In this document: piece by piece, positions 8,282-17,539 of the stretch
Position numbering within the stretch: the first letter of the stretch is position 1
Layout of the letters: the number at the start of each line of letters is the position of its first letter
Translations under genes and position numbers: made by a program
The notes under the pieces: generated by a model
What the model was told of the DNA's origin: nothing
Database searches by the model: none
What the model saw: the letters and a program-made list of their open reading frames with translations, nothing else
Origin: Actinobacteria bacterium IMCC26256
GTDB lineage: Bacteria > Actinomycetota > Acidimicrobiia > IMCC26256
DNA: 64,000 bases
Assembly: GCA_001023575.1 (NCBI GenBank)
Contig: CP011489.1
Span: forward strand, 682,001 to 746,000
Direction: 5' to 3'

Positions 8282-8293
8282 TAACATATCCGT

Positions 8294-9016
8294 ATGTTGG
8301 ACAGTATAAGCACCGTAGGGGTGATTGACAAGTCAGTTGCAATTCTTGAGGCTCTCTCGAAGGGCCCAAGATCGCTCTCGGATCTCGTTGACGAGACAGG
8401 GCTTGCTAGGCCGACGATTCACAGGCTCGCGGTTGCTCTCGAATCGCATGGGCTAGTGGGGCGCGATGGAGACGGCCGATTCCGCCTCGGGCGGCGCCTA
8501 ATTCTTTGGGGGAGTGGTACCGGCCTCGCTGAGACTCTCGTGGATGCAGCAGCAGAGGTGCTCGCAGCATTGAGCAGTGCAACAGGTGAGAGCGCGCAGC
8601 TCTTTATCCGTGATGGAGCATCACGTGTATGCATTGCAGCGTTCGATCGCCCAACGGGCCTGCGTGACACGGTTCCAGTAGGTGCGGTTCTCTCTCTGCA
8701 GGCTGGTTCGGGGGCCAAGGCACTAATGGCTTGGGCGTCTGAGGGAGAGAGCAGCGCGAGTGCCGCTGAGCTGGCGCAGGTGCGTCGACGCGGATGGGCC
8801 GAGTCAGTTGCAGAGCGAGAGGCCGGGGTAGCGAGCGTCAGCGCACCGGTATTCGATGGCCCAGGAGTTGTGGTGGCGGCCGTCGGGGTTAGTGGGCCGA
8901 TAGATCGGTTTGGAGCAAGCCCGGGGAAGCGCTTTGGGTCTGCAGTGCGCGAGGCGGCTCGTAAGTTGGAGGTCGCCGCTGGGCTCGAGGGGAACTCGGA
9001 GAGGAAGAAGGGTTAG
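8294..9016 (+). CDS. IclR-family transcriptional regulator (NdgR/LtbR type)
   Basis: 240 residues with an N-terminal winged helix-turn-helix (SVAILEALSKGPRSLSDLV, then TGLARPTIHRLAVALESHGLV, about residues 10-55) and a C-terminal IclR effector domain. Orthologues named NdgR in Streptomyces and LtbR in Corynebacterium lie divergent from leuCD and control leucine genes. The same arrangement here supports that role. The ATG has no Shine-Dalgarno sequence and a TAACAT box ends five bases upstream, so the mRNA may be leaderless. Probable targets are leuCD and its own promoter through the inverted repeat at 8267-8281. Confidence 0.88.
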   Translation: MLDSISTVGVIDKSVAILEALSKGPRSLSDLVDETGLARPTIHRLAVALESHGLVGRDGDGRFRLGRRLILWGSGTGLAETLVDAAAEVLAALSSATGESAQLFIRDGASRVCIAAFDRPTGLRDTVPVGAVLSLQAGSGAKALMAWASEGESSASAAELAQVRRRGWAESVAEREAGVASVSAPVFDGPGVVVAAVGVSGPIDRFGASPGKRFGSAVREAARKLEVAAGLEGNSERKKG

Positions 9017-9185
9017 GGAGATCCCGCACCCGCTTCAATGACAGCGACATTTATCAAAATTGGAAAACTTTTCTAAGAGTCTGCATCCCTCCGTTGGCTA
9101 GAGTCAGCGATCGTGTCAAAAGATCATTAGGCGATTAAACATTGCCGATATTGCAATCTCGATAATTTTTTATGGGAGTAAAACG

Positions 9186-10433
9186 TTGAGCACTTCGAGT
9201 TTTGAGTCCAGTGGTGAGAAGAAGTCAGCAGAAAGGGCTTCGTCTCGGCGAACCAAGAGATGGATTGGAGTTGCAGCGGCGATAATTGTTGTCGCGGGTG
9301 GCGCAGTTGCGATAGCGGTAACGCAGGGCAGTGACTCGCAGCGCTCCGGCACAGTCATTAGCGGCTCAACGAGCGCCGCTGCTTCTATGAAGATCGCCAT
9401 TGGTGGTTCAACTTCGTGTCTTGTTCACTACTCCGACGTTCAGTGCTGGGGAGATAATTCTCAAGGGCAAGCCGGGAACAACACTCTTACGACTCCGGCT
9501 GCGATTGGAAAGGTCAAAACCTCCGGTAGCACTTTTTTTGGCGGGAATTCTGTATCAGCAGGTTTGGCTCATGGGTGCGGCTTCTATGGTACAAACGCCG
9601 TCTTTTGCTGGGGGAGTAATGACAATGGACAAATTGGCTCTGGTAATAGCTATCCCGAATATTCACTCGCTAACCCAGTAACGAAATCAACTGGCGGGTT
9701 GTTAACGAATTTAGTCGCAGTATCCGCTGGGGATGACGGTACCTGTGCCGTGACAGCAGCGAAGGAAGTTTGGTGCTGGGGGGGTGGTGATAATGTCGCA
9801 CGACTTAATTCCGCTGCCGGAAATCCTGTCACGGCTCTGAGCTATGGCGGCGTGGGGAACGTTTGCATGGTAACTGCTCCGTCAGGGCAGACCCCTTACG
9901 TTTTCTGCACCGGAGGTAATCCGAGTGGGATCCCGGAGCCAAGGGCGATATCAGTTGGCGGAGATCACGCGTGTGTAGTGCTCGCGGCAGATGGGGCTGT
10001 CAAATGCTGGGGAGACAACACCTACGGTCAGTTAGGCAATGGAACTACTACTGCGTCTCCAGGCTCGCTTCAGAGTACCGGTATTACTAACGCAATTGAT
10101 GTAGTCGCAGGCCTCAAGCACACCTGCGCTCTCATTGCTGGCAGCACAGCGGCGGCCAACACAGTCAAGTGCTGGGGAGACTACTCAGCAGCACAGACAG
10201 GCCAGACGCCAGGAGGCATCTCTAAACAGACCACCCCGATAGAGGTCCCCGGGCTCCTTGGGGCGACTGCGATTAGTACCTCGAGCGGCAGCTTGCACAC
10301 CTGTGCAAGCGGAGGCGGAGGTGGTGCAGGAGTTCCATGGGTGAAGTGCTGGGGCCTCAACACGAGTGCTCAAGTCTCATCGCCGGCCTCAGCATTTATA
10401 ACAACGCCAGTAAAAATAACTCCGGTTGCCTAG
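9186..10433 (+). CDS. Membrane-anchored 7-blade RCC1-repeat protein (copy 1)
   Basis: 415 residues, TTG start with GGGAG 8 bases upstream. The N-terminus is a short charged cytoplasmic stretch (about 1-25), one transmembrane helix (WIGVAAAIIVVAGGAVAIAV, about 27-46), then an extracytoplasmic region. Seven RCC1-like repeats can be counted, each with a pattern like G..H.CA....G.V.CWG.N..GQ.G; repeats 3 and 4 are degenerate. Seven is the number needed for one closed beta-propeller. Each blade keeps a Cys in the H.C position and one in CWG, suggesting a disulfide per blade. Function is unknown; surface binding is the usual guess. It is followed 101 bases later by a paralogue. Confidence 0.85.
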   Translation: MSTSSFESSGEKKSAERASSRRTKRWIGVAAAIIVVAGGAVAIAVTQGSDSQRSGTVISGSTSAAASMKIAIGGSTSCLVHYSDVQCWGDNSQGQAGNNTLTTPAAIGKVKTSGSTFFGGNSVSAGLAHGCGFYGTNAVFCWGSNDNGQIGSGNSYPEYSLANPVTKSTGGLLTNLVAVSAGDDGTCAVTAAKEVWCWGGGDNVARLNSAAGNPVTALSYGGVGNVCMVTAPSGQTPYVFCTGGNPSGIPEPRAISVGGDHACVVLAADGAVKCWGDNTYGQLGNGTTTASPGSLQSTGITNAIDVVAGLKHTCALIAGSTAAANTVKCWGDYSAAQTGQTPGGISKQTTPIEVPGLLGATAISTSSGSLHTCASGGGGGAGVPWVKCWGLNTSAQVSSPASAFITTPVKITPVA

Positions 10434-10534
10434 CCCGAGTTCCTAACACCTGAGGCGCATTTGATTTCGAGTACTAGCAGTCGTAACTACGTGATCACTT
10501 CAGGTAGTCGAATTTATAGATAGGGAGTTAAACG

Positions 10535-11854
10535 TTGAGCACTTCGAGTTTTGAGTCCAGTGGTGAGAAGAAGCCAGCAGAAAGGGCTTCGTCTCGGCGA
10601 GCCAAGAGATGGATTGCAGTTGCAGCGGCGGTAGTTGTTGTCGCAGGTGGTGCAACGGCGATCGCCGCATCGCAGGGTGGAGACTCGCAGCGCTCCGGCA
10701 CAGTCATTAGTGACACAATAGGTAATGCAGTCGCAACGAAGATCGGCGCTGGCGGAGGTTTCTCGTGCGCGGTTACCTCCATTGGGAGAGCAAAATGCTG
10801 GGGCGCCAATTCCTATGGACAAGTCGGTAATGCAACGACGAGTATCAATGGGACCTCGGGTTCGAATACCACCTCGGCATCTGAAGTTCTCTGGGGCAAC
10901 GCCCCCTACGGACCGCTTCAACCTGTAACAGCTATTGCAGCCGGCCAGAATCATGCCTGCGCAATTGCTGGGACGGGGGGCTTCGTCCTCTGCTGGGGTT
11001 CCAACAGCAATGGACAGTTGGGAAACCGCTCGACAACGAACAGTTCAATCGCGGTCGATGTGATAGATACCGCGAACTACCGCTTGAGCGGGGTCGTAGG
11101 AATAACGGCTGGGAACGCACAGACATGTGCATTAGATCGGCAAGGGTATGTTTACTGCTGGGGCTCTGGGGTGGCTCTTAATTACTCCACAAACCAGACT
11201 GCTGCGATCAGGCTCTTGGCTGTCGGCAGCACGACGGCCCCGTTTAAGGCGAAAGCCGTTAGCGCCGGAGGCACTGCCACGTGTTTAATCGCGGGCGCGC
11301 TAGAAGATACCTCCGGGACCGTCATGTGTCTTGGAAGTGGAGGGGCATCTTTACCCGGCACCCTCCAAGCGAAGGCAATCTCTGTTGGAGGAGAGCACGG
11401 TTGCGCCGTTCTCCCGGATGGCTCAGTGAGGTGCTGGGGGAGTAATACCTACGGACAGCTCGGTAACGGAACGAAGGTTGCCTCCGTAGGAGCCGCAGTC
11501 GTGGCCTCTGGGATTACCAATGCTGTTGATGTAGCCGCTGGGATGAACCACACCTGTGCGCTCCTCAGTGATCAAACAATTAAGTGCTGGGGAAATTATT
11601 CCTCAGGGCAGACTGGTCAGACCCCTGGTGAAAATCAGTACGGGCAGCTGATTGGCTCTCAGACTACGCCGACCCCATTAGCTGGTATCACCGCTGTGAC
11701 TGCTATCTCCTCCTCAAGCAGCAGCCTTCATACCTGCGCTATAGGGAGTGTGGCGAATGTTGTTGGGATGAAGTGCTGGGGCGGTAATGCCAATTACCAG
11801 ATCTACTGGTCAGCGACTCCGTATTACACAACCCCAAACTCGGTGCTCTACTGA
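10535..11854 (+). CDS. Membrane-anchored 7-blade RCC1-repeat protein (copy 2)
   Basis: 439 residues, paralogue of the preceding gene with the same TTG start, the same GGGAG ribosome binding site and a nearly identical first 60 codons (cytoplasmic stretch and TM helix). The propeller part is clearly diverged but again has seven blades, of which blade 4 has CLG instead of CWG. Blades 5 to 7 align best between the copies (TYGQLGNGT, GQTGQTPG). Tandem duplication is evident. A short inverted repeat AGACC-TCG-GGTCT at 11858-11870 follows the stop, between this gene and convergent greA. Confidence 0.85.
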   Translation: MSTSSFESSGEKKPAERASSRRAKRWIAVAAAVVVVAGGATAIAASQGGDSQRSGTVISDTIGNAVATKIGAGGGFSCAVTSIGRAKCWGANSYGQVGNATTSINGTSGSNTTSASEVLWGNAPYGPLQPVTAIAAGQNHACAIAGTGGFVLCWGSNSNGQLGNRSTTNSSIAVDVIDTANYRLSGVVGITAGNAQTCALDRQGYVYCWGSGVALNYSTNQTAAIRLLAVGSTTAPFKAKAVSAGGTATCLIAGALEDTSGTVMCLGSGGASLPGTLQAKAISVGGEHGCAVLPDGSVRCWGSNTYGQLGNGTKVASVGAAVVASGITNAVDVAAGMNHTCALLSDQTIKCWGNYSSGQTGQTPGENQYGQLIGSQTTPTPLAGITAVTAISSSSSSLHTCAIGSVANVVGMKCWGGNANYQIYWSATPYYTTPNSVLY

Positions 11855-11885
11855 TTCAGACCTCGGGTCTACCTACTGCAGACGG

Positions 11886-12359
11886 CTAGCCAGCAGAACT
11901 AACAGAGATAATCTCAACCGTTAGCGTCTTCTTCGCAGGGGTGCGGTACTCAACAGTCTCGCCAGGGCCTTTTCCATTCAACGCAAGCCCGAGCGGCGAT
12001 GAGGTTGAGAGCACATCGAGTTCGTCGTTGCGCTCCTCTATCGATCCAAGTAGATACTTAGTCGTCTCGTCAGAGCCTGCATATCTGAGCTCGACAATTG
12101 TTCCCGGGCCGGCAACATCACCGGTAGCAGAATCAACGATCACTGCATCTAGGAGAATCGCTTTGATCTGGCGAACGCGTGCTTCGTTGAGACCCTGCTC
12201 ATCTTTAGCAGCGTGGTAATCGGCATTCTCTTTTAGATCGCCGAGTTCACGCGCTATCTCGATGCGCTCCGTGATCATGAGGCGTCGGGGCCCAGAGCGC
12301 TCTTCTAGTTCTTCTTTGAGGCGGTCAGACGCGGCTGTTGAGAGGTGTGAAGGTTCCAT
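11886..12359 (-). CDS. greA: Transcription elongation factor GreA
   Basis: 157 residues, the normal GreA size. The N-terminal antiparallel coiled coil (about 1-78) carries the acidic tip GDLKENADYHAAKDEQ (about 54-69), which enters the RNA polymerase secondary channel and stimulates transcript cleavage. The C-terminal FKBP-like domain (about 82-155) ends in a typical TVEIISVS strand. It is monocistronic between the RCC1 gene and the liv operon, which runs on the same strand 50 bases upstream; read-through from livF is possible. Confidence 0.95.
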   Translation of the reverse strand: MEPSHLSTAASDRLKEELEERSGPRRLMITERIEIARELGDLKENADYHAAKDEQGLNEARVRQIKAILLDAVIVDSATGDVAGPGTIVELRYAGSDETTKYLLGSIEERNDELDVLSTSSPLGLALNGKGPGETVEYRTPAKKTLTVEIISVSSAG

Positions 12360-12409
12360 GGATGTAGAGGGTACCCGCTAGTTGGGTAGCGGGTCACCCC
12401 GGGAGGCTT

Positions 12410-13177
12410 CTAGTCCTCGCCGAGGTAGGAAGACTCAAGGATGTCACTACGCTTTTCTAGGTCTCGGGAGTCGCCCTGGATCGTTACCACGCCGCGTGAC
12501 ATCACTACTGCGCGGTCTGATACGGCGAGTGCCATATGGACATGCTGCTCGACAATTAGGACGCCGGCCCCTGTCGCCGCAGCGGCTGACCTCACAAGCG
12601 GGAGTAGGCGCTCCACAATGATGGGTGCAAGACCAAGGCTCATCTCATCGACCATCAGAAGTTTGGGTTTCGTTCCTAGCGCCCTTGCAATAGCGAGCAT
12701 TTGTTGCTCTCCTCCGGATAGGAGGCCTGCTTGCCTTGTGCGCAATGGAGCAAGGGCAGGGAAGAGATCCAGGATATCGCTGCTCTTATTCGACTTCGCC
12801 CGAGAGAGGCGCAGGTGCTCGTTTACGGTTAGTCCGGGGAATAGCCCACGATCCTCGGGGACTAACGAAAGCCCACGACGCGCTCGCCTCCAAGTGCGCG
12901 TTAGTGAGTTGCGTCGAACTCTTCTTCCTCTTCCGCCCTCATCGTGAGCGAGTTCCCCTAAGACCGTAAGGCTCCCGGAAATAGGTGGAAGTAGACCAGC
13001 AATTGTGAGCAAGGTTGTTGTCTTACCGGCTCCATTTGCACCGAGTAACGCAACTACCTCGCCATGATTGATTACTAAATCAAGGCCATGTACAACAGGG
13101 ACCCCGTCATAACCAGCGTGGAGTCCTTGAGCGACAAGGACCGGCGAACTTATTTGCGTAGCGGAGGTCACGGTCAT
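12410..13177 (-). CDS. livF: Branched-chain amino acid ABC transporter ATP-binding protein LivF
   Basis: 255 residues. Walker A GANGAGKTT (about 44-52), signature LLSGGEQQMLAIARAL (about 150-165), Walker B LLMVDEMSLGLAP, and the switch His in IVEQHVHMAL. The LivF subfamily is recognised by the DEMSLGLAP and LFPGLTVNEHL segments. It is the last gene of the operon; its start overlaps the livG stop by 4 bases (ATGA). Residues 80-100 hold an Arg-rich insertion (GGRGRRVRRNSLTRTWRRAR) that is longer than I expect for the family. Confidence 0.92.
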   Translation of the reverse strand: MTVTSATQISSPVLVAQGLHAGYDGVPVVHGLDLVINHGEVVALLGANGAGKTTTLLTIAGLLPPISGSLTVLGELAHDEGGRGRRVRRNSLTRTWRRARRGLSLVPEDRGLFPGLTVNEHLRLSRAKSNKSSDILDLFPALAPLRTRQAGLLSGGEQQMLAIARALGTKPKLLMVDEMSLGLAPIIVERLLPLVRSAAAATGAGVLIVEQHVHMALAVSDRAVVMSRGVVTIQGDSRDLEKRSDILESSYLGED

Positions 13178-13944
13178 GTCTCCGACCTTGCTGTCCCTAA
13201 ATATGCCTGTAATACAAGTTTGTTGTTGCGTATCTCTACGGGTGTTCCAACGGCGATGATCTCGCCAAAGTTGAGAACCGAGATGCGATCACAGGTTGAG
13301 AGAACAAGCCCCATGTCGTGATCGACAAGCAGCACTCCGATCCCCGTGGCGGCGATCTCCTTGATTCGAATACCCAGTAATTTGCTCTCTTGGGTGTCGA
13401 GACCCGCCGCGGGTTCGTCGAGCAAGATGACTTTTGGTCGTCTCACTAGTGCGCGAGCAACTCCAATAAGCCGACGCTGGCCGTGGGAGAGCGACGTCGG
13501 CAGAGACTCCCCAAATGCACTGAGCCCGACTGCGTCAAGTGCCCACTCGACATCCATAGCACCGTTGCCTCGTCCGAAATTTGGGGCAATCATATGAATG
13601 AGCGGGGACCACCAAGTTGGGTCAGATGCAGCAACCAATAGGTTCTCGCTAACCGTTAGATCATCGAAGAGCTCAACGGATTGAAATGTGCGTGATAGCC
13701 CTAATCGTGTCCGCCGGTGAGCGGAGAGTCCGGTCACTGAGACTCCATCTACAGCGATACGGCCCCGCGATGAGGTGAACCCTGTGATCGCATCAATTAA
13801 TGAGGTCTTGCCCGCGCCGTTTGGCCCAATGAGGCCAACGACTTCTCCTGGAGCAACATTGATTGATGCTCCAGAGACTGCAAGCAGCCCACCGTAGGAG
13901 ACAGTTAGTTCGTTTACATCGAGAGTCAACTCGTTATGGCTCAT
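13174..13944 (-). CDS. livG: Branched-chain amino acid ABC transporter ATP-binding protein LivG
   Basis: 256 residues. Walker A GPNGAGKTS, an LSHGQRRLIGVARAL signature in place of LSGGQ, Walker B VILLDEPAAGLD, and switch His in LLVDHDMGLV. LivG-type ATPases pair with LivF on the LivHM permease. It overlaps both neighbours by 4 bases, so translation is probably coupled. The central segment TWWSPLIHMIAPNFGRGNGAM (about 110-130) is where LivG proteins have their variable insertion. Confidence 0.92.
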   Translation of the reverse strand: MSHNELTLDVNELTVSYGGLLAVSGASINVAPGEVVGLIGPNGAGKTSLIDAITGFTSSRGRIAVDGVSVTGLSAHRRTRLGLSRTFQSVELFDDLTVSENLLVAASDPTWWSPLIHMIAPNFGRGNGAMDVEWALDAVGLSAFGESLPTSLSHGQRRLIGVARALVRRPKVILLDEPAAGLDTQESKLLGIRIKEIAATGIGVLLVDHDMGLVLSTCDRISVLNFGEIIAVGTPVEIRNNKLVLQAYLGTARSET

Positions 13945-15908
13945 GACGCCACTTCGTTATGCGCATTGGAACGCGTATTGGAACTCGCTTTGGAACGCGA
14001 TTTCAGAGAGGTCTTGAGAGCGGAGATACCGCCGGCTATTCCATTGGGCTGCGCGATCGCAACAACAATAAGGAGGACGCCGCTCATTGCAGTCTGGTAC
14101 TTGGATCCAACGCTGCCATTGCCCCCGAGAAGTTGAGTAAGTATTCCTCCAGATGCAAGCGCCCCTGCAATAAATGCACCTGCAATGCGGGCAATGCCCC
14201 CGAGATATGTCAAAGCCAGAGTGGCTAGTGCAAGAAATACAATAAATACATCCGGCGATAGGGCAGTAAGTTCATAAGCCGTCAGCGCTCCGCCGATACC
14301 AGCGAGCGCAGATGCAACCGCAAACGCAAGGAGTTTTGTGTTGGTTACATCAATCCCTGATGCCGCTGCGGCGCGCTCATTTGAGCGGACCGCTAACCAA
14401 CGCAGACCCGTAGGGCTTCGGCGCAAATTGCTAACTGCGAGAGTCGATAGTGCCAGAGCGACTACGACCAATATCCCAAACGCCGCGCGTGGATATTCGT
14501 CTCCGAGCGCCGCTATCCCAAGATTGACCCCAAAAAGGTGTGGCTGGGGAGTAGAGGTTCCTGCTATTCCACCCGTCAACGCCTCACTGTTAAATGCAAT
14601 AGCTTGAATCGCTGTCGCTGCGCCAAGAGTCGCAACTGCAAGGGTCGTGCCGCGCACTCTCACTGCTGGAAACCCTGAGAGAACCCCCATCCCTATCGCA
14701 GCGGCGACTGCGAGTAGCGGGGACCATGGAAATGGAATATTTGCATCGGCGCTGAGTCGAGCCACCATGAATGCGGAGACCCCGGCGATAGCGAGTTGGG
14801 CCAATGATATTTGGCCAACCCAACCGGTTAGCACAACACTCGATAATGCGATCACCGCTGAGATCATCGAGACGATCAGGGCAAGTCTCCATGCCCCGTC
14901 GAGTGTCACCATCGCAGTGATCCCGACTGCAGCCCCTATGAGTGTCCAACGAAATGGGTGAAGGGCAATCGGGGCAGAGGGAGAGAATTTTTCTTCGAGA
15001 GCGCCTCTGCTAGGTAGCGCCTTACCTCGCAATGTAATCGCAATGAGAATGAGTACAAATGGAAGTGTCTCGGGAATACCTGCGCGCGGTAACCAATTTG
15101 GAATAGCGCTAGATACAGTAGAAAAGTGCAGTAACGCTGCTTGGAGCATTCCGATGCTAAGACCAGCGATTGTGGCGATTGTAAACGAGGACATGCCACC
15201 TAGAAGTGCTGCGGCGAGCGCCGGAACTACAAGTAGAGATGTTGAGACGACATCGAGTTGTTTGGTTACCGATGCGATGAGAATTACTGCAATACCAGAG
15301 AGCACCGTAGCGATCATCCAGTTCACAGCGGCAAGCCGATCTGGTGAGAGGCCGGCTAGGACTGCTGAGCGTTCATTCTCTGCAGCTGCTCGAGTCGCTA
15401 ACCCAAACTTCGTCCAACGGTAAATTCCCCCTAGTAAGAGAGACGCGATTACAGCAACGCCTGCAAGGACAAAGCGATTCATCGGTACCGCAACATCAAG
15501 AATGTGCACTGCTCCTTGTGGGAGAAGGTCACCAATTGAGAAGATGGCCGAGCCTCCACCACCAAAACGCAGCCTGATCATCTCTTGTGTATAGAGAAGT
15601 AGGCCGAGTGAAGCAACGATACGTGCAAGCGGGGGAGCGGTACGCAGAGGCCGGAACACAAACGTATAAATGATCAGTCCAACAATCGCCGCTAGAACTA
15701 TTGAGATTAGAAGCGCTGTAAAAACTGTTGGCCTGCCAATGAGATGGATACGCGCTGGTAGCCCGAGAATAGGTAAGACTAAATCGCCGTCTTGTCGAAG
15801 CGTAAAGAATGCGAAAGCGATATACGCGCCAACCGCGCAGTGTGCAAAGTTGATGACTCCGGAAGCCCGATAGGTAAGTACCAATCCAATTGCGAGCGCG
15901 GCAAGCAT
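13941..15908 (-). CDS. Fused LivH-LivM branched-chain amino acid permease
   Basis: 655 residues carrying two permease domains in one chain. Residues 1 to about 295 are LivH-like (LAIGLVLTYRASGVINFAHCAVGAYIAF), and about 320-655 are LivM-like, with the later GFPAVRVRGTTLAVATLGAA and AYELTALSPDVF segments. In most bacteria these are two genes. Upstream of ATG 15908 the frame encodes LLVGLGAGG, which also looks like the family N-terminus, and the first stop is at about 15969. No ATG/GTG/TTG lies between, so a rare start codon or a slightly short N-terminus is possible; GGAG eight bases before ATG 15908 favours that start. Confidence 0.9.
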   Translation of the reverse strand: MLAALAIGLVLTYRASGVINFAHCAVGAYIAFAFFTLRQDGDLVLPILGLPARIHLIGRPTVFTALLISIVLAAIVGLIIYTFVFRPLRTAPPLARIVASLGLLLYTQEMIRLRFGGGGSAIFSIGDLLPQGAVHILDVAVPMNRFVLAGVAVIASLLLGGIYRWTKFGLATRAAAENERSAVLAGLSPDRLAAVNWMIATVLSGIAVILIASVTKQLDVVSTSLLVVPALAAALLGGMSSFTIATIAGLSIGMLQAALLHFSTVSSAIPNWLPRAGIPETLPFVLILIAITLRGKALPSRGALEEKFSPSAPIALHPFRWTLIGAAVGITAMVTLDGAWRLALIVSMISAVIALSSVVLTGWVGQISLAQLAIAGVSAFMVARLSADANIPFPWSPLLAVAAAIGMGVLSGFPAVRVRGTTLAVATLGAATAIQAIAFNSEALTGGIAGTSTPQPHLFGVNLGIAALGDEYPRAAFGILVVVALALSTLAVSNLRRSPTGLRWLAVRSNERAAAASGIDVTNTKLLAFAVASALAGIGGALTAYELTALSPDVFIVFLALATLALTYLGGIARIAGAFIAGALASGGILTQLLGGNGSVGSKYQTAMSGVLLIVVAIAQPNGIAGGISALKTSLKSRSKASSNTRSNAHNEVAS

Positions 15909-15972
15909 TCCGCCAGCTCCAAGCCCAACTAGTAAATATCCCCCGTAGGATCCGATTGAATTGGCCCTCTAC

Positions 15973-17319
15973 CTAGCGGACAACCAAGGCGCCGACATCA
16001 ATCCAGCCGGTACGAGGCACGAGTGTTCCCTTCACATTCTGAACAATGACCTCCTCCGAGGTGCAGAGAGCAGGGAGTCCTGGGAAGTCCTTGCCGTCGC
16101 AAGTGTAAGAGTGCCCGTTGAATGAAGGGTGATCTACGGACTTGCGGAAAGCATCAATGATTGCTGCTCGATTTGTCGCTTTCGCACCGAGAGATTTCAT
16201 CTGCATATAGAGATTCATTGAAGACCTAAACGCAACCGTGCCCGCACCGGCAGGGTCTAGTTTGGGCTGATATTTAGCGAGTACGAAGTTATACAAGCTT
16301 GTATCAGGGTCGACAGTCCCTGGCTTCGGGAGAATCTGTTCAATATTGAAGTACGCACCCTCGGTCGCAGACTCTCCTGCGCTCTCAAGAATCTTTGGAG
16401 CGGCGCATGCTCCCGTGAAGAAGAGCGCTGCCTTAGTCTTAAGTTCCTCCGTCGCGCGAAAAGATGGAACACAACCCGTATCGGCTGTCCCTACGATGAT
16501 CGCATCCGGATTGCTCTGAACCGCCTCGGTGATAGGCGTGAGATAGTCCGTCGTGATTACGGGGAACGGAATCATCTGGACTTTCACCCCGAGATTCTCA
16601 AGCGCATCCTTTGCAGTATTAGCGCCGTCTGTGATTGGCCCAAAATCGGTGTAGAGAATAGAGACGTTTTTCGCCTTCAAATTTTTTGCTGAGTAGTCAG
16701 CGAAGGCTAGAAAGGCACCCCAAATACCACCACTAAATTGAAATGAGGTTGGCACTGATGCTGAGGCCGTGCTAACAGGGATTCCCCCAACAAATGGAAT
16801 CCCATTGTCGTTCAGAATTTTAATACCATCTCCAAAAACATCAATACCGCCTGTTACGGCTACGACTTTTTTCTCAACCATCTGTTGAGCACACGCGATC
16901 GAACCGGTAGGTGAGAACTTTGTGTCGCAGACCTCAAGTTGTATGGGTCTTCCATTGACTCCACCTAGCTCGTTATTGATGAACGCCACTACGGCACGAT
17001 CTGCTCCGCTTAGTTCTGGGAATGCGCCCGCCGCTCCAGCCTCTTGGTTAATCATGCCGATGAGGATGGGCTCTCCCTTAGCGACAATCGGGGTGTGCGA
17101 GATTTTGCCTAGGGTGGTGTCATCTCCTATGCAGGCAACAACGGAACTCTTCGTGCAGGCTTGGCCACCTCCAGGTAACCCACCTGAACCTCCGGCATTG
17201 TTTCCTCCGGATTCACTGCAAGCGCCGAGGCCCGCTGTGAGAAAGGCGAGGGCCCCTGCGAGCGCAAGACCTCTGCGGCTCCAATCCCGATGTGGCCGCT
17301 GCTGAGTCTGATTGCTCAT
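15973..17319 (-). CDS. Branched-chain amino acid ABC transporter substrate-binding lipoprotein
   Basis: 448 residues. The signal peptide (RRGLALAGALAFLTAGLGAC) ends in a lipobox with Cys34, so the protein should be lipid-anchored outside the membrane. A Gly/Ser-rich linker follows, then a type 1 periplasmic-binding-protein fold (ILIGMINQEAGAAGAFPEL, NDNGIPFVGG, VSILYTDFG, AIIVGTADTGC). It is first gene of the operon with the fused permease and both ATPases. The family binds Leu/Ile/Val but also amides and urea, so the substrate is inferred from the neighbouring leu and ilv genes. Confidence 0.9.
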   Translation of the reverse strand: MSNQTQQRPHRDWSRRGLALAGALAFLTAGLGACSESGGNNAGGSGGLPGGGQACTKSSVVACIGDDTTLGKISHTPIVAKGEPILIGMINQEAGAAGAFPELSGADRAVVAFINNELGGVNGRPIQLEVCDTKFSPTGSIACAQQMVEKKVVAVTGGIDVFGDGIKILNDNGIPFVGGIPVSTASASVPTSFQFSGGIWGAFLAFADYSAKNLKAKNVSILYTDFGPITDGANTAKDALENLGVKVQMIPFPVITTDYLTPITEAVQSNPDAIIVGTADTGCVPSFRATEELKTKAALFFTGACAAPKILESAGESATEGAYFNIEQILPKPGTVDPDTSLYNFVLAKYQPKLDPAGAGTVAFRSSMNLYMQMKSLGAKATNRAAIIDAFRKSVDHPSFNGHSYTCDGKDFPGLPALCTSEEVIVQNVKGTLVPRTGWIDVGALVVR

Positions 17320-17431
17320 CTCGATATACCCCTCTAACCGCTCGATGGCCGGACCCCCCTTGGAACCGGCAGGTCACATCATTCCACTCAGAGAGGGGGT
17401 CATGCTGCCGAAGTGGTACATTGGCGCCCTT

Positions 17432-17539
17432 ATGGCAACCGCATTCGCCTCCCTCTCCAGCCCTCGCATCGAAGATATGCGCGACCTGAGCGCTCGGGTT
17501 TCCGGGGCTGCTCTTCGCCGAGTAATTATTATTCCCTAG
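17432..17539 (+). CDS. Isoleucine/valine-rich leader peptide upstream of leuB-ilvE-cimA
   Basis: The frame ends ALRRVIIIP-stop, with codons gta att att att just before ccc tag. Candidate starts in frame are ATG 17432 (35 residues) and ATG 17477 (20 residues). A TACATT -10-like box ends ten bases before ATG 17432, a leaderless layout like that of the leuA leader, so I list that one. The stop codon touches a perfect 8-bp hairpin and an intrinsic terminator follows. Ribosome stalling at Ile codons would fit a transcription attenuator. The frame stays open further upstream to 17312 without other support. Confidence 0.68.
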   Translation: MATAFASLSSPRIEDMRDLSARVSGAALRRVIIIP

